64,000 nt of DNA, from the NCBI RefSeq assembly GCF_964204645.1, contig NC_134034.1, positions 13,583,962 through 13,647,961 of the forward strand, written 5' to 3'. Of the stretch, positions 53,922 to 64,000 are shown piece after piece. The DNA is from Tubulanus polymorphus (lineage: Eukaryota > Nemertea > Palaeonemertea > Tubulaniformes > Tubulanidae). Below the pieces are notes generated by a model, which was not told the DNA's origin, did not search any database, and saw nothing but the letters and a program-made list of their open reading frames with translations. Every line of letters begins with the position of its first letter. Within the stretch, counting starts at the first letter, position 1. The position numbers were made by a program, and so were the translations under genes.

Positions 53922-56508
53922 ATGACAGACCTGTACGAGGCTTTACACGGCTTCATCGACAACTGGCAGGTTATAAGCGCTAGTATAATGGGTAACATAC
54001 TGTGTAAAAGTGCCGCTGTCGATTTCGGAGTGCAGTGGGCTTTGTGGGTGTTGGCAGCTGCTCTGAGAACGGAGAAATTCTATGATTTAGCAGGTAAATT
54101 GTAGATAATACTCGTGCACAGGGGCCCGTAGAGTTTTTGGTACTGCCAAAACAATAATCTGTTGATCTCGTATCTATTGAATAATATGCTAAAATAAAAA
54201 TTGGTAGGTGGTCCAGTCGAAAGTAGTTCATCCCTCGTCCCAAGGACGGGCCAGATACGGCACTGTGTGTATTATTGACACCCCTGTGGGATGTTATACT
54301 GGATTAACAGATTACCAGTTTGCGGTAGGCCTATCATCCCCTGTGGTGGATTAGTGGGTTGGGTTAGATTCAAATGTTCCGATCTGATCGTGAGTCAACT
54401 CACTGGTGCTGGGTCTTTGCTCGAGGCTAATGGTTTTCTTATCTCGTTATGTTTCAGGTTCTGGAACGTTTATTGCTCTCGCGTATTTATCAAGAAAATG
54501 GAACGATACGTTCTTCAGTCGTCAGAATATACAGACAAGCTGTGTAATGCTGTGGGCTTTCAGGTCAGTATAATGTAGGTCTAGCCTACACAAGAAGAGG
54601 GCATTCTCCCAAAACCCCTGTCCTAATAGACACATCCTCCCTCACAGGGATTTGGACCTGATGACATCGCGAGACTCTGTCACAGTACAAACCCCTGTCC
54701 TAGTAGACACATCCTCCCTCACAGGGATTTGAACCTGATGACATCATGAGACACTGTCACAGTACAAACCCCTGTCCTAATAGACACATCCTCCCTCACA
54801 GGGATTTGAACCTGATGACATCGCGAGACTCTGTCACAGTACAAACCCCTGTCCTAGTAGACACATCCTCCCTCACAGGGATTTGAACCTGATGGCATCG
54901 CGAGACTCTGTCACAGTACAAACCCCTGTCCTAGTAGACACATCCTCCCTCACAGGGATTTGAACCTGATGACATCGTGAGACTCTGTCACAGTACAAAC
55001 CCCTGTCCTAGTAGACACATCCTCCCTCACTGGGATTGGAACCTGATGACATCATGAGACACTGTCACAGTACTAACCCCTGTCCTAGTAGACACATCCT
55101 CCCTCACAGGGATTTGAACCTGATGACATCATGAGACTCTGTCACAGTACAAACCCCTGTCCTAGTAGACACATCCTCCCTCACGGGGATTTGAACCTGA
55201 TGACATCATGAGACTCTGTCACAGTACAAACCCCTGTCCTAGTAGACACATCCTCCCTCACAGGGATTTGAACCTGATGACATCACTTTTTTTTACAGAT
55301 TGGGAATGTATTTGTTTGTTCGTGTGATGAAAGAAGGTGAAGATAAAAGATTTACTCATGTTCGCGGACGGCCAGCGATATTCTTTGTTTACTGGACAAT
55401 GCAAGGTAAGCAAAGCACAGTTTTATTTTGTGTTAGGAGTCACCTCTAACTACCTGCCCTGTCGCCGCAAATCTTTGCATTTGCTTTCTTTGCTGAAGCC
55501 CGATCTTTTCTTAAAAGACCAGAAATTTCTTTTTTGTTGGTTTAGTGCATACAGGTACCCCAAACATGAGATACCCCGACGCATTTTCAGGTCAAACCCC
55601 CTACGAAGATCCCTAGAGATCTCCTCTTGTAAGGGATACCAAATCATGTCAAAACAAATCAAATGACAAAGAGGGACAATCATTCCATATCTTAATATAT
55701 GAAAATAAAGAGTTAAAAATTTAGTGTTAGTTAAAAAAGTGAAAATAAACTGATTTCAAAGGAAAGTGCGATAAAAAAAACAACTTTCCTTCTACTTCAG
55801 CTATCTGGGTGTTTGTGACGTTGCTGCCTTCGCTGATTCTAAACAGTAAAACAGTCGATCGACCGCTTGGCTGGAGAGATTACGCCGGCTGGTCGATCTG
55901 GGCCGTCGGATTCCTCACCGAAGTTTTAGCCGATTATCAAAAATCCGTTTTCAGAAATAACCCCGAAAATAAGGTAAGAATTACTTTTTTTGTTGAAACA
56001 TTTCATTCGTATCTAGTTAAATATCTAGAACAGATGTCAGATTTAGAATTACACGACCATGCGGTGTAACAAAGGCAAACACTGATTAATACACCGCACT
56101 GAGGTGTTGAGTAGACACACTGAAAGGGTTAGTTACGACTTTACAACTCGGGCCTAGATAGAATAAAAAGCTTATTAAGAATATTCTAGATTAAAAAATT
56201 GAAACTTGTTTTGTCTCGATTTTTAGGGTAAATTCATCAGTTCGGGTTTGTGGTCTTTGAGTCGGCATCCGAACTATTTCGGCGAGATTCTGTTGTGGTT
56301 CGGTTTATATTTGTCGGCGTCGTCGACGTTTCGACATCGTCTCGAACACCTCAGCGTGCTGTCGCCGATGTTCGTTTATTTCCTCATCACGAAGGTCAGC
56401 GGCGTTCCGCCGCTCGAAAAAATGGCGATGAAACGCTTCGGCAAGGATCCGGCGTATCAACAATACGTGAAAGACACGCCCGTTCTGATACCGTTCCTCA
56501 ACTGGTAA
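53922..56508 (+). CDS. DUF1295 (steroid reductase-like) multipass membrane protein
   Basis: Five exons join in phase: 53922-54093, 54458-54563, 55299-55405, 55801-55973, 56227-56508, giving 279 residues. The first in-frame ATG is at 53922; the frame is open further upstream but only from a GTG. Several hydrophobic segments (for example VQWALWVLAAAL, FVTLLPSLIL, ILLWFGLYLSA) indicate a multipass membrane protein. The C-terminal GLWSLSRHPNYFGE (about 193-206) is the DUF1295 signature, related to the RHPxYxG motif of isoprenylcysteine methyltransferases and sterol reductases, where it helps bind the cofactor. LADYQKSVFR and PPLEKMAMKRFG are also typical. The substrate is unknown; an oxidoreductase or methyltransferase-like role on a lipid is inferred. 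Intron 2 is largely a 77-bp array of SINE origin. Confidence 0.9.
54600..55287 (-). repeat. 77-bp tandem array from a tRNA-like SINE, 9 copies
   Basis: CCCCTGTCCTAGTAGACACA recurs every 77 bases from 54615 to 55231. On the minus strand each unit has GGTTCAAATCCCTG, a near-perfect B box. The array runs almost to the acceptor of exon 3 of the DUF1295 gene. Confidence 0.93.
56085..56130. mobile_element. piggyBac-like MITE end fragment
   Basis: ACACCGCACTGAGGTGT followed by CACTGAAAGGGTTA, the right end of the family. Located in the last DUF1295 intron. Confidence 0.45.
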
Positions 56509-56946
56509 TCACTGCATTCGGATCAACAATTGAAAATCTACCTCTTCCAACTGAATGAATGAGATTTTGCTGAATTGTTTCACAAGTTCAACCGAATTCA
56601 ACGATAGATCGGTTGGATTTGAATTTCATGATCTGAACTTGTAGACGTTTTCGTCACTCAACTTATACGGAGGAATTTCATGAAAATGGAAAAGACTTTA
56701 ATTGATTGTATATGATGGGGAATATTTGCGTTAATCAAAATATGAATGAATCGAAGCTTGGAAATTTGAGTGGGATCCTTTACTAACTGAAAATCTTCAC
56801 AACTCCCTCCTCTTAGCATTATGGACATCAGGCCGATGTTTAGGGGGTCCTTGTTGCATTGATGTGTATGTTATGAGTATTTGTAAGGACTGTAAGTGTT
56901 ACTGTAGATGTTTTTTTTTGTAATTTCCATATTGATTTATGCAAAA

Positions 56947-56952
56947 AATAAA
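56947..56952 (+). terminator. Poly(A) signal of the DUF1295 gene
   Basis: AATAAA about 440 bases after the stop codon. Confidence 0.6.
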
Positions 56953-57226
56953 TATACGATTTGAATAGATTTATCAGTTATCACTTTGTCATGTGACATC
57001 TTCCACTCTCTTTCCACTGGATTCATAACTCTTCCATTTTGTCAAATGAAGTTGTACACTCTCGTATTGAAGAACACCGAAGTTGTCCAACTTATTCTCG
57101 GGTCCTAGTCCAGGCTAATGTGCTTAGTGTCTCGACTGAAGATCGGTTATTTGGCAGAGCAGCAAAGACCCAAGGAAAGAATATAACCGACAAAACATTT
57201 GGTTTCGTCATCAACAATCATAAATA

Positions 57227-57232
57227 TTTATT
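57227..57232 (-). terminator. Possible poly(A) signal of CFAP210
   Basis: AATAAA on the minus strand, 988 bases beyond the CFAP210 stop. Nearer signals cannot be excluded. Confidence 0.35.
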
Positions 57233-58219
57233 TATAGATATATTTTTTCGTATGTACATCCAAGCCTAAAAATAATTCATCACTCAATTTGTGTAGTTAG
57301 ATAGGGTTGTTACAATGCAGGGCCTGTACAGTCCAGCTTAAACTTAAACCCAGTCACACTGATATGTGACATCGTGATGTTATAGAACCAAATTCAATTA
57401 AGACTGGTCTCGTATCTAAGCCTTACTGTGCAACCAGCTCTCAAGGTTAACTGGACAATAAGCTACAAAACAGCCACCCCCTGATTCTAAACTTCTTATT
57501 AGTCGCGATAAACTGAATTTGAGTAAACTATTCTACAAATGAAAATTAAATATTGCAAATTCAATTTCTTTCAAAGAGAAATTGACGAAAAGTCAGATGA
57601 GAATTTTATGACTTCATTAACAAACAATTGAAGCAAAACCTCGGTAAACAGTTTAAGATATATTATAGGCCTAATAGTGTAGGAACCATTTCAAAGAATC
57701 TCTGAAAGCTTCGCTTGGCAAAATATGGACAGACTCAATTATACTCTGTTCATATGTAATCAAGAAGCATCTCTACTAAAAAATACTCTTGAAAAGAAAT
57801 CTTATCCTTGCGTTCGTCAAATTGCTGCAAAAACATTCTGAAACAAATTCGACCCTTGTTGAGATAGATACGTGTAGCATTTATCGATGAAATCGAATTC
57901 TAACAAAAATTACTCTGAAAAAACTCCTCGAAATCATTCGAAGCAAATCTAAATCTGAAACTGATCGCTGCAAACGAAAACGATCTTAAAACAATTCAGA
58001 AAAAATTTGAATCGTTTTTAATTGATCTTTTCGCGGTTGTAACAAAAATTCTAAATACGTAAATTTAACGAAAATTTCCATCGGTGAAAATAAAGATCAG
58101 TTTAAAATGGAAGTCATCGAAAATAAATCACACGAAGAACAACAGATTATTGGAATTAAATAGCAAATTTTTTTCACAATTATCAAAGTTCGGTCGGGAA
58201 AATCATTTTCTCGTTCGTG

Positions 58220-61200
58220 TTAACAAGATTCTTTCTGCTGCTTTGCTTCCTTGTCTTTCTTCCAGACGAACCCGAGTCGTTTATTCGTCTGATTATCTCC
58301 GTAGATCGTTTCTTTCGTTTCGTTGGTCGAGTCTCGCTGGTAATTCGGCAGCTGTACGCCCGACAGATCAGCGACCATGTAACTCGGACGAATACCGCCC
58401 TTACCGGGGAACTGCGGCCCCAGCCCGCCGCCGCAACCGGCCTTCGCCGCTTTCTTCAACGGATACAAGTTTCGACCGCCTTTGCGACAATGATCGATGA
58501 CTTTGTTCGCGTATTCCTGGAATTGTTCCTCTTCGATTTGAAGCAAATCGACGTTAGCCTTTGCCTGATTGAGTTCGGCCTGTTTGGCAGCGGTCGCGTT
58601 GTCGATGTGTTCGTCCTGTTTGTCAAGAAAATCAGATAATTATTCGATGGAATTCGATCAGTCAGTTTTGGGACCATCGTTAATGATTATATCAACATCT
58701 GACGCTTAGTAAAATTCAATCGGAAATACAAATTCAAATCAAAAAAAGTGAAGACTTAAATGCACGGATTTTGGAAAGTCTTTTTCGACAGTTTTGGAAA
58801 AGAGAATTTTTTCCAGGCAATTTACAAACTATATGTACAACGTATGGAAAATTAGAAAAATGGCCTCAAAATTAAATTTTCTTTCTATTTAGCATTTTAT
58901 GCCTAAATGTCTAACTATACTTTATGAAAATACCCTCTACACTCCCTTATCTTCAACGTAGATCGCATCCCTTGAAGTATCGAGGTTAATTTCGAATGAT
59001 TTTATTTACCTTCTGCTTCAGATGGAAATTCGACAGTTTTTTACGCTCGTCGAACTGGCGACGACGTTTTTCCTCTTCGTTCTGTTGGAAAACGCGATCG
59101 GCTTCCTTTCTCAATAACAACATCTCCAACTCTTTACGTCGTTCGAGAGCTTCTTGTTCCTCTAAATCTTTCATCTGCGATTCAAAAAACAAAGAGGAGA
59201 CATTAGAAATCTCGCACTAGTCCCTTCCTTCCCGTCCCTATCCTTCCTTAGTAACGTCCAGGTCTATATTAAAACTGAACTGTTCACCAATTATTGTTAT
59301 GTTTCGTTTTTCTGATGAGAAAGTTTAGTCTAAACTTTGAAACCGCCGGTAAATGAATTGCTAAATTATGAACTGCCGGTTTTGTTCATCTACTCTGAAA
59401 TACAGAGATCGATATATCAGTATCGAGATCGATATATCAGTATCAATCAGTCACTCCAGAACAGAATATGTAATTCACAGCGGTACTAATTGTTCGCAGT
59501 TCACAGGAGTTTCTGACCAAATTAAAAGACTTTCGCGCACCTTCAAAAGCATTTTCCGCTGGTAAGGAGATTTTGGGGAACCGCAGAGTCGTTCAAGGGA
59601 CGCTATAATTTCAATTTCAATTTATTCTTCATAAATCCAAAGTATAAGATTGTGAATGAAGAAAAACAACAACAACAACAATAAACAGACAAAAACAAAA
59701 AGGATGCGAAATAAAAGAAAAACAATAATAAAAGGAGGGAGAGAAAGTTGCGTTGAGCTACAGAAGTACGAACCTGTTCGACGCGATGTTTAGACATCTC
59801 TTCGAGTATAACCTTTGTTTTGGCGTCTTTCAACGCGTCCTCAGCCGCTCGTTTAGCTTCGCCCTCCTCGACCGCTTGACGTATTCTCTCGTCCTCGTCG
59901 TCGTGTTTCTGTTTCATCTGAGCGGCGAGTTTATCTCGTATCTTCGATAATCTCGTCTGTTTCTCGCTGTGAAAAAAAACAATTCTCGAAATTAACAATC
60001 CGAATATCTTCTTGAGAAAAAGATATCTCATATTCAATGATGTCATAGGGAGATTTATGATGATGGCCATCTTTACTCGATGGGACTCTAGTCTTTTAAA
60101 GACATAATTAGATGATGTCATAGGAGGATCTATGGAGGAAGCCGTCTTTGCTTAAACGATGTATAGATGGCTGCCGTCATAAATCCCCCTATGACATCAT
60201 CTATTCAGACGGTATAAACGCTTACTTGTAAAGATTCTTCTCTTTCTCCGCTCGTAGTTTCATCATTTTACGTTTAGCGGCGCCGAATATTCGACATTCT
60301 TCGTCTTCCTCCTGAAAAACAGTTTTATATCGGAAATGATTTTCTATTCGAAAAATAAATCGTAACATGAATCATCCACAACTCTGGACTATCTACATCC
60401 ACTGGTTTGAGCCCATTTTTAACAGGATCGAACTGACTGGAGTTGGGCAGACGTAACTTGAGCAAATTGATAGGGGAAATTGTGTCCCATAGTCAACCAC
60501 CCCCTCTCCTAACCTCCCTCTATATTCATCAATTCTAATCGTATCCCTTCCACCTGCCAATGCCATCCCCCTAGCCACTCAGGGTGAACTTGGGTTATCG
60601 GAGGAAGTCGACTTTAGTCGTGATATAACAAACCTCTTCTTGTTGTCTTTGAACTTCTTTCATACGTTTCACGTCGTTGATTTGTCGCAGATTATCGTTC
60701 ATCGTAGATTTCTGTTCGGCGTGTCGGATCTGTTCGAGTCGTTGTTTCTCTAACGCGTATTGAATCGCTAATCGTTTCAACTCTTCGCCCTCGTGACGAC
60801 CGTCCTCTTTCACTTCATCCGCTTCGTGTAAATGTTTTTTGATTCTGAAAAGAAAATCACTAAATCGTCACAGGTCCGCAGTTTCCGAAAGTTTCTAAAA
60901 ACGTTTTGGATCGAGATTCACAGTCCCTATGGATTCCTTAAGCTCCTTCTAAACTGATAATGTTTTTAAGGGTGCTTGAAACTCATTTAATTTGAGAAAA
61001 ATACCCGAAAACTTCTTTAAAACTTATTCAATTTTTTTTGTAGTTGTACAGTAGACTACACCTTACTCAGTATTATCTAAGCCTATATTATTACCCAATT
61101 GGTATTACCTACCGGTAATCTTGTATTACCCAATCTTGTATTACCTCAGCGGTATTACCTAAATTTGTATTACTTCATCGGTATCACCTCATCTTTTATT

Positions 61201-63095
61201 ACCTCAACAGTATTACCTAATCTTGTATTACCCAATCTTGTATTACCTAAGCAGTATTACCTAATCTTGTATTACCTAAGCAGTATTACCTAATCTTGTA
61301 TTACCCAATCTTGTATTACCTAATCTTATAAATCGTATAGAATTCAACCCGCTAAGTTTTGTAAACTGAATACGTACTGAGCTTTCTGGAAATCAGCGCA
61401 ATCTTTTCGTTTCACGAGTCGTTGAAGGGCGGCTTGTTGATCTTCGCGAATTCCATGTTCCATTTCTCGTTGTGTTTGTTCGAGCCACTCCCGATCGCGA
61501 CCTTCGTCTGCCTTCGACATCAACGACTTCAACTCCAGTTGAGCCTCGCGTTCTTTCAATACCTCCGTTAATAAAAGAGCTCCCTGCGAAATCCGGAAAA
61601 AAAGGAAGACGATTTTGAAATCAACACCTGTGAAAATCAGCCACGTCTCCTACCCCTGTTGCCCGCGACGTCAATGTTTATAACGACTACAGAACGTAAT
61701 GCGAACGTACGTGGAATTGTTTAACTCGATCTGTTTGATAATATTGTTGAGTTTTCGCCTTTTCGATCGCTTCTTTACGTTTTTCTGCCTGATATTTCGC
61801 CTCTTCGATATCCACCTGTTTTCGCTCTTCTTCCTCTTTTTCTTCACGAATTCGTCGAGCTTCGAGTTTTTTCTGACGTTGACCCTGGAAAAAAACAATC
61901 GCGATCGATCAACAAATCGTCTTCAGTTATTCAAGAAGTTTAGCTCAATCTTTAAGATTAAAAAGATTCTAAAAGGTCGTTACGAAGAAATTAAGACCTG
62001 TTTAAGGCCTACCCCCATTTTTGTTCATCTGACAACTGAACCTTAGTAAGCTACAGTCAAGTAAAATTTTCAAAGTCCAAAAAACCAGACTTGAGAGGAG
62101 TCTACTGTATCATCCATCTCAGATAACCACTCTCAAGTCAAACATCCGATTTTAGTAGAGTTGACTTCTAAAAACCGGTACATATCTTTCATAAATTGGA
62201 TAAATAGACTAGTTCCTAGTTCAGTCACCATATGGCAGCACTTGCTGGAAGAACGCTGGGAATGAAAGGATTACACTTACGGCTATAGTATTCGTCCAGT
62301 TTTTAACGATCTCTTTCGACCTGTCTCGGAGGGCTTCGCGTTCCTCGCGTTCCTTGCGTATTTTCTCCTCTTCGATCTGACGTCGGTTGAGGCTGTATTG
62401 AATTCGTTCCCAGTCGGATTTCGACAGAATCGTCATCGATCGCAGTTCGTCGATCGTCATATTGTTGCCGCTGCCGACACCAGGTGGCAGGCTGTTCACA
62501 TCTATCAGACCGGCTGCTGTGGTGGAAAATAATACGTACCATTCAAACTTCAGATCTGATATCACTCTCAAGTCAGAAGATCCGCCTTTTGAGCACAGGG
62601 CGTATTTGAAGTTTGGGCATGAACTGTAGCTTAGATCGTCCAATATCCAAGCTACTTATAAAAAGAATTCTTTTCTATATATTTCTATATTCTTTTTATA
62701 TATATATAGTACCTTGGATATTGGATGATCTAAGCTACAGTTCACCCCCAAACTTCAAATACGAGCCCCTGGCCCTGTGGTCTACTGTAACTGTTCACTC
62801 AACTGAGGAAGATAGGCTTAACGGGTCTATTTAATGAGAGGGGGTCGATTTCATTGAATAGAGGTATTAGAGGGTAAAACGATCATGATGAGTTTTATGG
62901 AAGGTTTCCCTTAAGTCCAGCACAGTATCTCGTTCCAAGGCAAAGACGGTTTCCCAGAACAGCAGAACGAAGTAGGTTCCGACCGTTCATACCGTTTCCT
63001 TTCAATTTAAAGGTCGTTAAACGCTCGATGTCTTAAAATTGCTTACATTTTGATTGTCCTTTACGTCGCCCATGCATGACTGTCGCTGAAGCCAT
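58220..63095 (-). CDS. CFAP210: Cilia and flagella associated protein 210 (CCDC173)
   Basis: Nine minus-strand exons join in phase: 63095-63047, 62516-62281, 61884-61711, 61583-61378, 60844-60634, 60311-60226, 59966-59774, 59174-59010, 58615-58220, giving 571 residues (human about 550). After a short basic N terminus comes the family start ELRSMTILSKSDWERIQYSL and SKEIVKNWTNTIA. Long Glu/Lys/Arg/Gln-rich coiled coil follows (AKTQQYYQTDRVKQFH, LLTEVLKEREAQLELK, KQKHDDEDERIRQAV). The last exon ends with a Gly-rich region and NKRLGFVWKK. CFAP210 is a microtubule inner protein of axonemal doublets. A CRE and a palindrome shared with SPAG6 lie upstream. Intron 1 carries a large fold-back element. 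CFAP45 was considered, but the N terminus and mid-region fit CCDC173 better. Confidence 0.92.
60030..60210. repeat. Inverted copies of the GATGTCATAGGGGGATT repeat
   Basis: Two forward copies (about 60040, 60115) and one reverse copy (AATCCCCCTATGACATCATC, 60182-60201) of the dispersed family seen at 4.9 kb, in CFAP210 intron 6. Confidence 0.75.
61075..61330. repeat. Minisatellite of 14-15 bp in CFAP210 intron 4
   Basis: CAATCTTGTATTACCTAAGC-type units repeat about 16 times. Confidence 0.9.
62575..62775. mobile_element. Fold-back element in CFAP210 intron 1
   Basis: Arms of about 75-85 bases are inverted repeats: GTATTTGAAGTTTGGGCATG and ACTGTAGCTTAGATCGTCCA on the left face TGGATGATCTAAGCTACAGT and ACTTCAAATAC on the right, around an AT-rich centre. 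The 3' splice site of this intron lies just beyond at 62518. Confidence 0.75.
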
Positions 63096-63208
63096 TCTTC
63101 CCTGACTCCAATCTCCGTGATTCTCCCCTAAAAACTGGTCGCGAACCCAAAAAGGTTTTTTTACAAATAGAAAACCAGGAAGTAAACCAGTTGTCAAGGA
63201 AAACAATG

Positions 63209-63216
63209 TGACGTCA
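63209..63216. promoter_or_regulatory. CRE upstream of CFAP210
   Basis: A full palindromic TGACGTCA, 114 bases before the start codon. TGACGTCA occurs at least five times in the window, two of them in RAPH1-type coding sequence (13119, 15531). Confidence 0.45.
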
Positions 63217-63302
63217 CCAGAACGTGTGTACTTTCAGCGCGCCGTCTATCGCTGGAGGAAGGAAGCCGAAAAACGAGTTGGGTTCGAATCCGCCTTTTTC
63301 CT

Positions 63303-63345
63303 AGACTGGTTACCGAATTGGTAGAATTGGACAGACAACCAGTCT
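63303..63345. promoter_or_regulatory. Palindrome upstream of CFAP210, shared with SPAG6
   Basis: AGACTGGTTACC and ACAACCAGTCT are inverted, 208-250 bases before the start codon. The same arms lie before SPAG6 (24373-24410). B-box-like motifs on both sides raise the chance that it is part of a SINE. Confidence 0.4.
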
Positions 63346-64000
63346 ACCTGTTTCCTAAAACTGCTGCTGTTCTATTGGGTTCGAATCCGTCCCATCACGG
63401 TTTTTTTTCATGTTCGAATCCGTTTAGTGTCGTGGCCTCTCAGCTTATTGAAGGTTCATGTCATTAAATGTCATAAAAAACAAGAACGCAGTTTTCGGAA
63501 AAGAATAGAAATGTATTGTGAGAAAATATCATCATTACCGGTGGAAGTTGTATTCGGAGCCGCCTTCTCACCGGCGACTCGCAATAAAACATTATTTGAA
63601 ATGTTCATAAACCTTGAACATCATAAATAAATTGACTAGATACTCATTACGTACCGGTAGTAAAAATGTTAATAATACACCGATATATACTATAATTTCC
63701 TTATCGTTATTTTTAAAGAATAAATGTAATCCTTGCGATATTGTCATTTATTTCAAATTAATCTAATCAATAAATAAGCATTAATTCGTTCATTCATCAT
63801 TTATCTATTTACATTACGGTGGACAAGTGTTCGCATTTCATATACATATGTACAGAATTTATTGACAATAAATATCGGGCAAACGTATAAAATTATGAAT
63901 AAAATAAATTCTTTTTTTTTACAAGAAAACAATATTGCACTTAGCTGGCCATTATCTCGTCGCGACTCTATCTTTGTATAATAGTTATTAGAAATTGTGT

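Larger units (their letters stand above)
56509..58219. other. Convergent 3' region between the DUF1295 gene and CFAP210
   Basis: No exon seen. Both genes end here, with poly(A) signals at 56947-56952 (+) and 57227-57232 (-). A family-1 palindromic fragment lies at about 57320-57450. The rest is AT-rich. Confidence 0.6.
63096..64000. other. CFAP210 promoter and terminal intergenic stretch
   Basis: Contains a CRE (63209-63216), the palindrome at 63303-63345 and three B-box-like GTTCGAATCCG motifs (about 63280, 63378, 63411). From 63.65 kb to the end the sequence is AT-rich with several AATAAA and TTTATT motifs, as in a 3' untranslated region; a neighbouring gene may end here. A 67-codon open stretch at 63427-63630 (+) is not recognised. 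Confidence 0.5.

Noticed and set aside
54600-55287. CRISPR-like regular repeats
   Set aside because: The units are contiguous 77-bp tandem copies without unique spacers, in an animal intron.
63270-63425. Possible tRNA genes with GGTTCGAATCC
   Set aside because: The B-box sequence is present three times, but the T-stem does not pair and no acceptor or anticodon stem can be drawn; more likely SINE fragments.
63427-63630. 67-codon open frame at the right end
   Set aside because: Not recognised, no splice context, and it lies in sequence that looks like AT-rich untranslated DNA.

Overview
The window is nuclear DNA of a multicellular animal. Genes are split by GT-AG introns, coding exons are CpG-rich (many TCG, CGA and GCG codons), and introns and intergenic DNA are AT-rich and full of minisatellites and short palindromic elements. 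The protein set (lamellipodin-type RAPH1, RRS1, SPAG6, ACMSD, GTPBP10, a CREB/ATF1 factor, a DUF1295 membrane enzyme, CFAP210) and the repeat style fit a bilaterian invertebrate, most likely a marine lophotrochozoan. I cannot name the phylum. All gene models were built by hand from splice sites and reading phase. Seven give complete, in-phase proteins, and those whose human relatives I remember well come out at nearly the same length.

Layout. 1-4342: repeats (a perfect 55-bp inverted repeat, a 40-bp tandem array, an AT microsatellite), then a CpG-rich leader. 4343-17163 (+): MIG-10/RIAM/lamellipodin gene in 11 coding exons, with a probable second promoter and first exon near 6.9-7.6 kb. 17164-22173: no recognised gene. 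22174-23541 (-): RRS1, head to head with 24578-29535 (+): SPAG6, which has an RFX X-box in its promoter. 30697-31952 (-): 3' part of a matrin-type zinc-finger gene in the gap before ACMSD. 32830-37814 (+): ACMSD, all metal and catalytic residues present. 39269-42260 (-): GTPBP10, head to head with 45332-50034 (+): CREB/ATF1-like gene. The space between these two holds two copies of a CRE + CCAAT module at identical spacing. 53922-56508 (+): DUF1295 protein. 58220-63095 (-): CFAP210, tail to tail with the DUF1295 gene.

The genes do not form one pathway. Two are ciliary axoneme genes (SPAG6, CFAP210), two are GTPase/ribosome-assembly genes (GTPBP10, RRS1), one is a kynurenine-pathway enzyme and one is the cAMP-response factor. 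Much of the remaining DNA comes from a few small mobile-element families: a piggyBac-like MITE with TTAA duplications, two palindromic families sharing GGGGCCAGTT ends, a tRNA-derived SINE and a hAT-like element. Pieces of several of these have been amplified into tandem arrays inside introns.

No wholly new multi-gene system is evident. The most interesting leads are the duplicated CRE-CCAAT module, a 30-nt in-frame microexon in the CREB gene, the partly hidden matrin-type zinc-finger gene, a palindrome shared by the two ciliary promoters, and one 92-bp repeat arrayed in opposite orientation in the ACMSD and CREB introns.
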